Of a stretch of 37,399 nt of DNA, positions 1 to 7,208 are shown piece after piece. The position numbers were made by a program, and so were the translations under genes. Source of the stretch: Streptomyces sp. ADI95-17. GTDB taxonomy: Bacteria; Actinomycetota; Actinomycetes; Streptomycetales; Streptomycetaceae. The notes beneath the pieces are model-generated. The model was not told the origin of the DNA. It did not search any database and was given only the letters and a program-made list of their open reading frames with translations. The stretch's first letter is position 1; each line of letters begins with the position of its first letter. The DNA is taken from the NCBI RefSeq assembly GCF_003846175.1, contig NZ_ML123044.1, positions 1,599,499 through 1,636,897 of the forward strand. The letters are read 5' to 3'.

Positions 1-689
1 TTCTCGTCGGCCGCGAACAGCTCCTCGCCGAGTGGGAGATCCACCTCCCGGTGGAGCTGGCCCGGCGCAAGGCCGAGGCGGAGGCCGCCGGCCGGACGGC
101 CATCGCGGTGGCCTGGGACGGCGAGGCACGGGCGGTGCTCGAAGTCGCCGACGCGGTGAAGGACACCAGCGCGGAGGCCATCGAGCGGCTGCGGGCCCTG
201 GGGCTCACCCCGATCCTGCTCACCGGCGACAACCGGGCGGTGGCCGAGGCGGTCGCGGCCGAGGTCGGTATCGAGAAGGTGTACGCGGAGGTCATGCCGG
301 AGGACAAGGTCGACGTCGTCAGGCGCCTCCAGGCGGAGGGCCGTTCGGTCGCCATGGTCGGTGACGGCGTCAACGACGCGGCCGCCCTCGCCCAGGCCGA
401 TCTGGGCCTGGCGATGGGGACCGGCACCGACGCCGCGATCGAGGCCGGTGACCTGACGCTGGTGCGCGGGGACCTGCGGGCCGCGGCGGACGCGATCCGG
501 CTGTCGCGCAAGACCCTCGGCACCATCCGTACGAACCTGTTCTGGGCCTTCGCCTACAACGTGGCCGCTCTGCCGCTCGCCGCGGCCGGACTGCTCAACC
601 CGATGATCGCGGGCGCCGCGATGGCGTTCTCGTCGGTCTTCGTGGTCGGCAACTCGCTGCGGCTGCGGGGCTTCAGGGCAGCGGCGTAG
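1..689 (+). CDS. copA: Copper-type P1B ATPase, C-terminal part (5' end outside window)
   Basis: The open frame is already running at the left edge, so only the last ~229 residues are present. They hold the end of the ATP-binding domain, the conserved TGDN, the hinge motif GDGVNDAAAL (about residues 119-128 of the fragment) and the final two membrane helices before a short basic tail. These are hallmarks of CPx-type heavy-metal ATPases, which export Cu+ (or a similar soft metal) through the plasma membrane. The metal-binding CPC helix and any N-terminal HMA domain lie outside, so metal specificity is inferred from family resemblance only. Its stop lies inside the last codons of the convergent pxpC gene: the two genes overlap tail to tail by 17 bp, leaving no room for a terminator between them. 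Confidence 0.9.
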   Translation, partial: LVGREQLLAEWEIHLPVELARRKAEAEAAGRTAIAVAWDGEARAVLEVADAVKDTSAEAIERLRALGLTPILLTGDNRAVAEAVAAEVGIEKVYAEVMPEDKVDVVRRLQAEGRSVAMVGDGVNDAAALAQADLGLAMGTGTDAAIEAGDLTLVRGDLRAAADAIRLSRKTLGTIRTNLFWAFAYNVAALPLAAAGLLNPMIAGAAMAFSSVFVVGNSLRLRGFRAAA

Positions 690-1575
690 CACCTGTTCCC
701 GACCTGCCCGCGTCTCGACCCGCACACACGAACCGCACCCGGGTTCCCGGCACCGCCTGTGCCGCCCCCGCGAGTGCGGTTTCGTGCACCACGCCGACGA
801 CCGGGTAACCCCCGGTCGTCGGATGGTCGTTGAGAAAGACCACCGGCCGCCCGTCCGGCGGCACCTGGACCGCGCCGAGCACCATCCCCTCGCTGGGCAG
901 CTCGCCCTCGCGGGCCCGGTTCAGGGCCGGGCCCCGGGTGCGCAGCCCGATCCGGTTGCTGTGCGCCGAGACCCGGTACTCGGCCGTGGTGAGCGTGCGC
1001 AGCGCCTCGTCGGTGAACCAGGTGTGGCGGGGGCCGAGGTGCAGCGGGAGCACGAGTTCGGCGGGCGCGCCCGGCCAGGGCACGGCATCGGCGCCCGGGA
1101 GCCCTGCCGGGGCCTGTCCCAAGGGCAGTACGTCCCCGTCCCGCAGGGGGGCCGGGCCCAGCCCGGAGAGCAGGTCGGCCGATCTACTGCCCAGCACCGG
1201 TTCCGGCAGCAGGCCGCCGCCGAACGCCAGATAGCTGCGCAGGCCCCGGACCGCGGGCCCCGCGTCGAGCACCGCGCCGGCCGGTACCCGTACCGGAGTT
1301 CCCCAGGCCACCGGCCGCCCGTCGACGGTGACCCGGCAGGGTGCCCCGCCGACGACGGCGACAACGGGCCGGTCCGGGCGGACCGCGCAGCCGGTGACGG
1401 TCGTCTCCAGCACCGCCGCGTCCGCCCCGTTCCCGGCCAGCCGGTTGGCCAGCCGCCGGGCGGGGGCGTCCAGGGCGCCGGCCCTTGGCACCCCGAGGTG
1501 CGCCCAGCCGATGCGGCCGGCGTCCTGAACGGTGGTCAGCGCACCGGCCCGGACCACCTCGACGGCGCCGTTCAC
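673..1575 (-). CDS. pxpC: 5-oxoprolinase subunit C (biotin-dependent carboxylase-like, KipA family)
   Basis: About 300 residues, carboxyltransferase subdomain C/D family. The N-terminus has the characteristic run TVQDAGRIGWAHLGVPRAG followed by ALDAPARRLANRLAGN, and the C-terminus has PVVGVVHETALAGAAQAVPG. With PxpA and PxpB it forms the ATP-dependent 5-oxoprolinase that opens pyroglutamate to glutamate in the cytoplasm. I chose the GTG at 1575 because it overlaps the pxpB stop in a GTGA arrangement and begins just before the conserved N-terminus; a longer in-frame start at 1653 would lie inside pxpB. It is the last gene of the pxpABC operon, so translational coupling is likely. The older name is KipA (kinase-inhibitor antagonist), but the full trio points to oxoprolinase. 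Confidence 0.9.
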   Translation of the reverse strand: MNGAVEVVRAGALTTVQDAGRIGWAHLGVPRAGALDAPARRLANRLAGNGADAAVLETTVTGCAVRPDRPVVAVVGGAPCRVTVDGRPVAWGTPVRVPAGAVLDAGPAVRGLRSYLAFGGGLLPEPVLGSRSADLLSGLGPAPLRDGDVLPLGQAPAGLPGADAVPWPGAPAELVLPLHLGPRHTWFTDEALRTLTTAEYRVSAHSNRIGLRTRGPALNRAREGELPSEGMVLGAVQVPPDGRPVVFLNDHPTTGGYPVVGVVHETALAGAAQAVPGTRVRFVCAGRDAGRSGTGATPLP

Positions 1576-2312
1576 GACCGCACCTCCGCCGCGACGAAGC
1601 GCACCCGCACCCCGGGACTCAGCAGCGCGGCCGGTTCGCGGGCCGGGTTCCACAGCCCGCCCGGCTCGGGCATCCGCCCGATGAGCTGCCAGCCGCCGGG
1701 CGACGGGCGCGGGTACACCCCGGTGTACGCCCCGGCGAGCGCCAGCGCACCGGCCGGGACGCGGGTGCGCGGGGTCGCGCGGCGCGGCAGGTGCAGGTGC
1801 TCGGGGAGCCCGGTGAGGTAGCCGAAGCCGGGGGCGAATCCGCAGAAGGCCACCCGGAATTCGGTCCCGGCGTGGATTCGGGGCACTTCGGCGACGGTGA
1901 CGCCCCAGGCCGCCGCGACGTCCGCGAGGTCCGGGCCGTCGTAGACCACCGGGATCTCGACGGTTTCCCCGGTGTCGCGGCGCAGCGCCGGTATCCGCCA
2001 GGAGGCGAGTTCACGGGCGAGCCGCGCACGGCCGTCCGGGGTGCGGTCCGCGATGCCGTCGAGGAGGACGGTCCGGGCACCGGGGACGATCTCGCGCACG
2101 GCGGGCAGTTCACCGAGCGCCCGGCGCCGCAGCAACTCGGCGTGGAACGCCTCGGCGTGCTCACCGCAGGACAGCTCGACGAGCAGCGCGCCGGGCCCGG
2201 CGGGGAGCACCTCGATGCCCGCGCCCGTGTGACCCCCCGAACCCGCACTCGCGCCCGCGCCCGCACTCGCGCCCATGCCCGTACCCGCGCCCGCGCCCGC
2301 GCCCGTGCTCAT
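1572..2312 (-). CDS. pxpB: 5-oxoprolinase subunit B (carboxyltransferase domain, KipI family)
   Basis: 246 residues. The conserved PxpB/KipI core runs from about residue 30 to the end and includes FAPGFGYLTGLP, LHLPRRATPRTRVPAGALA and GGWQLIGRMP. It overlaps pxpA by 4 bp (ATGA) and pxpC by 4 bp (GTGA), which fixes the start at 2312 and marks a tightly coupled operon. Oddly, the first ~30 residues are almost pure Gly/Ala/Ser/Thr (GAGAGTG, GASAGAG repeats), encoded by a degenerate hexanucleotide tract at about 2237-2308. The family normally begins straight at the sequence aligned with IEVLPAG, so this leader is probably a neutral repeat expansion. Function: cytoplasmic 5-oxoprolinase component with PxpA and PxpC. 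Confidence 0.9.
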   Translation of the reverse strand: MSTGAGAGAGTGMGASAGAGASAGSGGHTGAGIEVLPAGPGALLVELSCGEHAEAFHAELLRRRALGELPAVREIVPGARTVLLDGIADRTPDGRARLARELASWRIPALRRDTGETVEIPVVYDGPDLADVAAAWGVTVAEVPRIHAGTEFRVAFCGFAPGFGYLTGLPEHLHLPRRATPRTRVPAGALALAGAYTGVYPRPSPGGWQLIGRMPEPGGLWNPAREPAALLSPGVRVRFVAAEVRS

Positions 2313-3115
2313 GCGAATGCCCGCACGGTCACGCCCGCCGCCTCCAGCGCCGCCCTGACCCTGCGCGCCAGTGCCGCCGCGCCCGGGGTGTCGCCGTGGA
2401 CGCAGAGCGAGCGCGCCGCGACCGCTGTCCGGCTGCCGTCCGCGCCGAGGACGCCGCCGTCCACCGCCATCCCGACACTGCGGCGTACGACCTCGTCCGC
2501 GTCGTGCACCACCGCGCCGGGCTCGCCGCGCGGGACCAGCGTGCCCTCGGGCGTGTACGCGCGGTCGGCGAAGGCTTCCGTCACGGCGGTGAGGCCCGCG
2601 GCCCCGGCGTGGGCGAGCAGGCGCGACCCCGGGAGCCCGAGGACCGCGAGCTCCCCGCCGGCCAGCCGGACGCCCTCGATCACGGCGGCGGCCTGGTCGT
2701 CGTCCCAGACGGCGCGGTTGTAGAGGGCGCCGTGCGGTTTGACGTACGAGACCGCGGAACCGGCCGCCTCGGCGAACACCCGCAGAGCGCCGATCTGGTA
2801 GGCGACCTCGGCCGTCAGCTCGGCGGGCGGCACATCCATCGAGCGGCGCCCGAAGCCGGCCAGATCCCGGTAGGCGACCTGGGCGCCGATCCGTACGCCC
2901 CGGGCCGCCGCGGTGTCGCAGACCCGCCGCATCACGGAGGCGTCGCCCGCATGGAAGCCGCAGGCCACATTGGCGCTCGTGACACAGTCGAGCAGCGCGT
3001 CGTCATCGGTGAGGGTCCAGTGCCCGAACCCTTCACCAAGATCCGCGTTGAGATCCATCGGGGCCGTCCGGCCCTCCGGGTCCGTCGGATCCATCACATC
3101 CATCGTGTCCGTCAC
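2309..3115 (-). CDS. pxpA: 5-oxoprolinase subunit A (LamB/YcsF family)
   Basis: LamB/YcsF family protein of up to 268 residues. Conserved blocks are MDLNADLGEGFG, ANVACGFHAGD, GAQVAYRDLAGFGRR, KPHGALYN and the C-terminal LCVHGDTPGA. PxpA is the catalytic partner that, with PxpB/PxpC, hydrolyses 5-oxoproline using ATP. First gene of the pxpABC operon. The start is uncertain: the frame opens with GTG at 3115, further ATGs follow at 3103 and 3094, and the family usually begins at the ATG at 3058 (MDLNADLGEG). A GGAGG lies 14 bases upstream of 3058, rather far, and no better ribosome site is seen for the others. The promoter shares the short divergent region with the HD-domain gene at 3207. Confidence 0.92.
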   Translation of the reverse strand: MTDTMDVMDPTDPEGRTAPMDLNADLGEGFGHWTLTDDDALLDCVTSANVACGFHAGDASVMRRVCDTAAARGVRIGAQVAYRDLAGFGRRSMDVPPAELTAEVAYQIGALRVFAEAAGSAVSYVKPHGALYNRAVWDDDQAAAVIEGVRLAGGELAVLGLPGSRLLAHAGAAGLTAVTEAFADRAYTPEGTLVPRGEPGAVVHDADEVVRRSVGMAVDGGVLGADGSRTAVAARSLCVHGDTPGAAALARRVRAALEAAGVTVRAFA

Positions 3116-3171
3116 GGGCGCACGCTAGCGGATACCGCTCCTGCTCCCGTCCCCCCGAAGCGGCCGGATGC

Positions 3172-3200
3172 CTGAAACCCGGGGCCCGACGCCTTAACCT
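3172..3200 (+). promoter_or_regulatory. Predicted promoter giving a leaderless mRNA for the HD-domain gene
   Basis: CTGAAA (3172-3177), 17-bp spacer, TAACCT (3195-3200), then 6 bases to the ATG at 3207. No Shine-Dalgarno sequence precedes the ATG. The expected transcription start coincides with the start codon, as in the leaderless mRNAs common in actinobacteria. This is inference from spacing. Confidence 0.45.
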
Positions 3201-3206
3201 CGGGGC

Positions 3207-3878
3207 ATGGACGACACGGCCCGGGCCCCTCGCAGCAGCACCGACGACGCTCTGCGCGACCGCTGGCGCGCCTGTCTCGTCGCCGCCCGGGGCGGCGCCG
3301 AGGACCCCGACCCGCTGCCGTACGCCGCCAATCTGCTGGCCCGCTGGGCGGAACCGCAGCGCAAGTACCACACCACCGCGCACCTGGTCGCGGTGCTCGA
3401 TCACATCGACACGCTCGCCGAGTACGCGGCCGACCCGGACGCGGTGCGCCTCGCCGCCTGGTTCCACGACGCGGTGTACCGGCCCGACCGGTCCGAGAAC
3501 GAGGAGCGCAGCGCGGCGCTGGCCGAGCGCGCCCTCCCGGAGGCCGGTGTGCCGGACGCCGTCACGGCCGAGGTCGCCCGTCTCGTACGGCTCACCGTCA
3601 CCCACGACCCGGCGGCCGGCGACACCGACGGCGAGGTGCTCTGCGATGCGGACCTGGCCATCCTCGCGGCGTCCCCGAGGCAGTACGCGGCCTACGCGGC
3701 GCAGGTCCGCGAGGAGTACGGCTTCGTGCCCGACGACGCGTTCCGCGAGGGGCGGGCGACCGTGCTGCGCCAGCTGCTCGGGCTGCCCCGGCTGTTCCGT
3801 ACGCCGTACGGGGCGGAGCACTGGGAGCCGCGCGCGCGGCAGAACCTGCTGACCGAGCTGGAGCTGCTCAGCCACTAG
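3207..3878 (+). CDS. HD-domain metal-dependent phosphohydrolase family protein
   Basis: 223 residues with the pattern of the COG4339-type predicted HD phosphohydrolases: RKYHTTAHLVAVLDHI near residues 50-65 (first His), AAWFHDAVYRPDRSENEERSA around 87-107 (the HD dyad), and a later acidic CDADLAILAA. These residues would bind a divalent metal pair; the substrate is unknown. Cytoplasmic, no signal peptide or membrane segment. It is divergent from pxpA, 91 bp away, with a likely leaderless promoter. Its stop is followed 15 bp later by a 17-bp tandem repeat array. No operon partner is seen, because the downstream MFS gene is separated by the repeats. Confidence 0.82.
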   Translation: MDDTARAPRSSTDDALRDRWRACLVAARGGAEDPDPLPYAANLLARWAEPQRKYHTTAHLVAVLDHIDTLAEYAADPDAVRLAAWFHDAVYRPDRSENEERSAALAERALPEAGVPDAVTAEVARLVRLTVTHDPAAGDTDGEVLCDADLAILAASPRQYAAYAAQVREEYGFVPDDAFREGRATVLRQLLGLPRLFRTPYGAEHWEPRARQNLLTELELLSH

Positions 3879-3893
3879 GACCGGCCACGGCCC

Positions 3894-3976
3894 GCGGCAG
3901 CGGGGAACGTGCGGCCGCGGAGAATGCGCGGCAGCCGGGCATGCGCGGCAGCGGGGAATGCACAGCAGCGGGGAAT
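3894..3976. repeat. Tandem repeat, ~17 bp x 5, between HD gene and MFS gene
   Basis: Five imperfect copies of GCGCGGCAGCGGGGAAT. The clearest are 3926-3942, 3943-3959 and 3960-3976; 3894-3910 and 3911-3925 are more diverged. 17 bp is not a multiple of three, so the array is not coding. It lies just before the most likely start of the MFS gene. Confidence 0.85.
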
Positions 3977-4007
3977 GCGCGGGCCTCGATCGCTGTTGGC
4001 AGCTGTC

Positions 4008-5270
4008 ATGCCCGACTCTGCCGCTCGCCGCTCCCGCATGCCCCTTGCCGTGTACATCCTGGGTCTCTCGGTCTTCGCCCTGGGAACCAGCGAGTTCATG
4101 CTCTCCGGGCTGCTGCCGCCCCTCGCCGACGACATGAACGTGTCGATACCCCGCGCCGGACTTCTCATATCCGCCTTCGCGATCGGCATGGTGATCGGCG
4201 CCCCGCTGCTCGCCGTCGCCACGCTCCGGCTGCCCCGCCGCACCACGCTGATCACCCTGATCTCCGTCTTCGGCCTCGGTCAGGTCGCGGGCGCGCTGGC
4301 CCCGACGTACGAGGTGCTCTTCGCGTCCCGGGTGGTGAGCGCGTTCGCCTGTGCCGGGTTCTGGGCGGTGGGGGCGGCCGTCGCCATCGCGATGGTGCCG
4401 GTGAACTCACGGGCCCGTGCGATGGCCGTGATGATCGGCGGTCTGTCGATCGCCAATGTGCTGGGCGTGCCGCTGGGCGCGTTCCTCGGTGAGAACTTCG
4501 GCTGGCGGTCGGCGTTCTGGGCCGTGGGCGCGGCGTCCGCCGTGGCGCTGGTCGGGGTGGCGACGCTGATTCCGCGCATTCCGCTGCCGGAGCAGAAGCC
4601 CCGGCTCAAGCAGGAGATGAGCATCTACCGGGACCGCCAGGTGTGGCTGTCGATCGTGATCACGGCGCTCGCCGCGGGCGGTGTCTTCTGCGCGTTCAGC
4701 TATCTCGCCCCGCTGCTGACGGATGTCGCCGGGCTGGACTCGGGCTGGGTGCCGACGGTGCTCGCGCTGTTCGGGATCGGGGCGCTGGTCGGTACGACGA
4801 TCGGCGGCCGGGTCGCGGACGCGCATCTCTTCGGGGTGCTGATGAGCGGTATCGCGGCCTCGACGGTCTTCCTGGCCGCGCTGGCCCTGTTCGCGTCGAG
4901 CCAGGTCGCGGCCGTCGGGCTGTCGTTCCTGCTGGGCCTGTCGGCGTTCTACACGGCCCCGGCGCTGAACGCCCGGATGTTCAATGTCGCGGGCGCCGCC
5001 CCGACGCTGGCCGGTGCGACGACCACCGCCGCGTTCAACCTGGGCAACACGAGCGGCCCCTGGCTGGGCGGCAAGGTGATCGACGCGGACCTCGGTTTCG
5101 CGGCGACCGCGTGGGCCGGGGCGGCGATGACGGTAGTGGCGCTGGTGGCCGTGGTGTTCTCGCTGCGGCTCCAGCGCAGCCGGACCACCTCGTCCCGGCT
5201 GGTGGCGGGTGCCCCGGCCGTGCCGTCGCAGGCCCCGGTGGAGGCGTGCGCCCCCTCGACGGGCGCCTGA
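4008..5270 (+). CDS. MFS efflux transporter, Cmx/CmrA chloramphenicol-exporter type
   Basis: About 420 residues and 12 predicted membrane helices. The start of the conserved part, MPLAVYILGLSVFALGTSEFM followed by LSGLLPPLADDM and AGLLISAFAIGMVIGAPLL, closely resembles the Streptomyces chloramphenicol exporter family (Cml/CmlR, Cmx), proton-driven drug antiporters of the plasma membrane. Substrate specificity cannot be read from sequence; other members export arabinose or unrelated drugs. I chose the ATG at 4008; the ATG at 4038 (MPLAVYI) is equally compatible with the family and neither has a clear Shine-Dalgarno. The frame stays open to 3909 but there runs through the 17-bp repeat array. 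The stop lies in the first unit of a 35-bp tandem triplication. Confidence 0.85.
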   Translation: MPDSAARRSRMPLAVYILGLSVFALGTSEFMLSGLLPPLADDMNVSIPRAGLLISAFAIGMVIGAPLLAVATLRLPRRTTLITLISVFGLGQVAGALAPTYEVLFASRVVSAFACAGFWAVGAAVAIAMVPVNSRARAMAVMIGGLSIANVLGVPLGAFLGENFGWRSAFWAVGAASAVALVGVATLIPRIPLPEQKPRLKQEMSIYRDRQVWLSIVITALAAGGVFCAFSYLAPLLTDVAGLDSGWVPTVLALFGIGALVGTTIGGRVADAHLFGVLMSGIAASTVFLAALALFASSQVAAVGLSFLLGLSAFYTAPALNARMFNVAGAAPTLAGATTTAAFNLGNTSGPWLGGKVIDADLGFAATAWAGAAMTVVALVAVVFSLRLQRSRTTSSRLVAGAPAVPSQAPVEACAPSTGA

Positions 5271-5365
5271 GCGTCCTCACCCTGGTGCGGGCCGCGGGCG
5301 CCTGAGCGTCCTCACCCCGGTGCGGGCCGCGGGCGCCTGAGCGTCCTCACCCCGGTGCGGGCCGC
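5261..5365. repeat. Perfectly phased 35-bp x 3 tandem repeat carrying both convergent stop codons
   Basis: Units are 5261-5295, 5296-5330 and 5331-5365, differing at one base (T/C). Every unit contains TGAGCGTCCTCA, i.e. a plus-strand TGA and a minus-strand TGA 6 bp apart. The MFS gene stops in unit 1 and the convergent DUF4031 gene stops in unit 3, so one ancestral unit could have ended both genes. Confidence 0.95.
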
Positions 5366-5619
5366 CCCTTGGGCCGTCGCAGCCCCGCTTCCGTGATCCG
5401 GCGGACGAGCTCCTTCGAGCCGATCTGCCGGGCCCCGGCCCGCACCGCGTCCTCGTACCGCGTCTCCGGTACGTCGTAGTGGTCCCGCTCGAAGGCGCGC
5501 GGCGGGCAGCCGATGGACGCCGCGAAGGCATGCAGCTCCTCGAAGGAGACATCGCTGACCAGGTGCGACCAGAGCCGCCCGTGCCCCGGCCAGTCGGGCG
5601 GGTCGATGTAGAGCGTCAC
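5347..5619 (-). CDS. DUF4031 domain protein
   Basis: 90 residues, the whole being a DUF4031 domain: TLYIDPPDWPGHGRLWSHLVSD at the N-terminus, then SFEELHAFAASIGCPPRAFERDHYDVPE and RRITEAGLRRPKGR. The family function is unknown. The GTG start at 5619 overlaps the upstream gene's stop (GTGA), so the two are translationally coupled; a longer in-frame start at 5679 would sit inside that gene. The C-terminal codons and stop lie in the third unit of the 35-bp tandem repeat, which it shares with the convergent MFS gene. Confidence 0.85.
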   Translation of the reverse strand: MTLYIDPPDWPGHGRLWSHLVSDVSFEELHAFAASIGCPPRAFERDHYDVPETRYEDAVRAGARQIGSKELVRRITEAGLRRPKGRPAPG

Positions 5620-5984
5620 CGCCGCAGTATCCCGCTCAGCGAACCGACCGGCGCCACGGCCACCGCGGCCTTGCTGCACACCCAGTGCGGGTCCGTCCCC
5701 AGTTCGGGTTCCACGTCGAGGGCGTGCGGGTCGCCCGCGTCACAGACCGGGCAGAGCGGCCACCGCCCGTACCGTTCGAGCAGCGCGTCCTGCACGTCCT
5801 GGGCGACCAGGCCCACCACGAACGCGACACCGTCGGGCCACTGCTCGACCCACCAGCGGCGGTGCGTCACCGCGTCCTCGACCAGCGAGACGATCCCGGC
5901 CTCGGCGACGTCACCTGCGGCGAGATCTGCCATGACCAGCGCACGGGCCGTGTGCAGCGCCTGTTCCAAGGGGTTCATCTCCAT
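5616..5984 (-). CDS. Conserved hypothetical protein with a CPVC motif
   Basis: 122 residues starting MEMNPLEQALHTARALVMADLA. The N-terminal half looks helical. Near the C-terminus is PLCPVCDAGDPHALDVEPEL and then HWVC, i.e. a CxxC plus a later Cys and nearby His residues that may bind zinc. I do not recognise a named family. Start chosen at the ATG at 5984; a second ATG two codons later is possible, and no strong Shine-Dalgarno is visible. It overlaps the DUF4031 gene by 4 bp, which suggests the two act in one process. Upstream lies the 24-bp repeat array. Confidence 0.7.
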   Translation of the reverse strand: MEMNPLEQALHTARALVMADLAAGDVAEAGIVSLVEDAVTHRRWWVEQWPDGVAFVVGLVAQDVQDALLERYGRWPLCPVCDAGDPHALDVEPELGTDPHWVCSKAAVAVAPVGSLSGILRR

Positions 5985-6035
5985 GGGCCCATTGTCACCC
6001 GGCCCGTGAATACGCCTCGCGCGCTCGCGATCACC

Positions 6036-6143
6036 GTTTCCGCGCTGTCGGAGGTTTCCGCTTCCACGCTGTCGGGGGTTACCGCTTCCACGCTGTCGGG
6101 GGTTACCGCTTCCGCGCTGTCGCAGGTTTCCGCGCTGCCGGAG
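6036..6143. repeat. Tandem repeat, five units of 18 or 24 bp
   Basis: Units: 6036-6053 (18 bp), 6054-6077, 6078-6101 and 6102-6125 (24 bp, GTTACCGCTTCCACGCTGTC plus a G-rich end), and 6126-6143 (18 bp). The short units lack a 6-bp internal piece. The array lies between the CPVC-protein gene and the MurR-type regulator, ending 41 bp before that gene's promoter. I see no gene in it. Confidence 0.9.
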
Positions 6144-6184
6144 GCGGCGGCTGCGGACCGGTGAAGAAGGGGACCAAAGGGGGG

Positions 6185-6213
6185 TTGACGGCCAACCCGG
6201 TTGAAAATATCTT
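6185..6213 (+). promoter_or_regulatory. Predicted promoter of the murR-murQ-murP operon (leaderless)
   Basis: TTGACG (6185-6190), 17-bp spacer, TATCTT (6208-6213). The predicted start falls at about 6220, the first base of the GTG codon. There is no ribosome-binding site, so a leaderless transcript is predicted. The -10 lies inside the first operator. Confidence 0.6.
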
Positions 6214-6217
6214 TCAA
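6201..6217. promoter_or_regulatory. Operator 1 for the MurR/RpiR regulator (inferred)
   Basis: Perfect inverted repeat TTGAAA-ATATC-TTTCAA covering the predicted -10 box. The position is typical of a repressor site, and autorepression is the simplest reading. The motif is of the TGAAA/TTTCA kind expected for RpiR-type regulators. Confidence 0.65.
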
Positions 6218-6219
6218 AG

Positions 6220-7137
6220 GTGACCCACGACCTGAAGGAAAGTTTCAACGCTGACTCCCCGCCCGCCCCGGCGGCCCTCGCGGCCAAGGTTCGTACGCTC
6301 GCGCCGTCCATGACCCGTTCCATGCAGCGCGTCGCCGAGGCCGTCGCCGGTGACCCGGCCGGCTGCGCAGCTCTGACGGTCACCGGTCTCGCCGAGCTCA
6401 CCGGCACCAGCGAGGCGACCGTGGTCCGCACGGCCCGCCTGCTCGGCTACCCCGGCTATCGCGATCTGCGCCTGGCCCTCGCCGGTCTCGCCGCGCACCA
6501 GCAGTCCGGCCGGGCCCCTTCCGTCACGGCCGACATAGCGGTCGACGACCCGATCGCCGACGTGGTCGCCAAGCTGGCCTACGACGAGCAGCAGACCCTC
6601 GCCGACACCGCCGCCGGGCTCGACACCGTCCAGCTCGGTGCCGCCGTGGCCGCCGCCGCCACCGCCCGCCGCATCGACATCTACGGCGTGGGCGCCTCCT
6701 CCCTCGTCGGCCAGGACCTCGCGCAGAAGCTGGCCCGGATCGGCCTGATCTCGCACTCCCACACGGACCCGCACCTCGCGGTGACCAACGCCGTGCAGCT
6801 CCGCTCCGGCGATGTGGCCATCGCGATCACGCACTCCGGCTCCACGGTCGACGTGATCGAGCCGCTGCGGGTCGCCTTCGACCGCGGCGCGACGACGATC
6901 GCGATCACCGGCCGCCCCGACGGCCCGGTCACGCAGTACGCCGACCACGTACTGACCACGTCCACCGCCCGGGAGAGCGAGCTGCGGCCCGCCGCCATGT
7001 CGAGCCGTACGAGCCAGCTCCTCGTCGTCGACTGCCTGTTCATAGGCGTCGCGCAGCGTACGTACGAGACGGCCGCACCGGCCCTCGCCGCCTCTTACGA
7101 AGCGCTGGCCCACCGCCACACCCCGCGTCCCCGCTGA
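6220..7137 (+). CDS. murR: MurR/RpiR-family transcriptional regulator with SIS domain
   Basis: 305 residues. The N-terminal HTH of the RpiR type is at about residues 22-95 (LAAKVRTLAPSMTRSMQRVAEAV, then GLAELTGTSEATVVRTARLLGYPGYRDLRLAL). A C-terminal SIS sugar-phosphate-binding domain follows (RIDIYGVGASSLVGQDLAQKLARIG; VAIAITHSGSTVDVI). It stands immediately before murQ and a MurP-like PTS gene, so the ligand is inferred to be MurNAc-6-phosphate. The GTG at 6220 has no Shine-Dalgarno but sits where a leaderless transcript should start. Two inverted repeats at the promoter and in its own first codons suggest autoregulation of the operon. Symbol assigned from context. Confidence 0.88.
   Translation: MTHDLKESFNADSPPAPAALAAKVRTLAPSMTRSMQRVAEAVAGDPAGCAALTVTGLAELTGTSEATVVRTARLLGYPGYRDLRLALAGLAAHQQSGRAPSVTADIAVDDPIADVVAKLAYDEQQTLADTAAGLDTVQLGAAVAAAATARRIDIYGVGASSLVGQDLAQKLARIGLISHSHTDPHLAVTNAVQLRSGDVAIAITHSGSTVDVIEPLRVAFDRGATTIAITGRPDGPVTQYADHVLTTSTARESELRPAAMSSRTSQLLVVDCLFIGVAQRTYETAAPALAASYEALAHRHTPRPR
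6232..6248. promoter_or_regulatory. Operator 2, inside the first codons of the regulator gene (inferred)
   Basis: CTGAAG-GAAAG-TTTCAA is a weaker copy of operator 1 with the same 6-5-6 geometry. Its centre is 31 bp (about three helical turns) from that of operator 1, so two dimers could bind the same DNA face. It occupies codons 5-10 of the gene. Confidence 0.5.
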
Positions 7138-7208
7138 CCGGCCCGCCGATCCGCGAACCCCCCGCACCCGCTGAACCGCACGAGACCGAGAAAGCAGAGC
7201 CGCCCTCC

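Noticed and set aside
6036..6143. Regularly repeated 24-bp units considered as a CRISPR array
   Set aside because: The units abut with no variable spacers and there are no cas genes; it is a plain tandem repeat.
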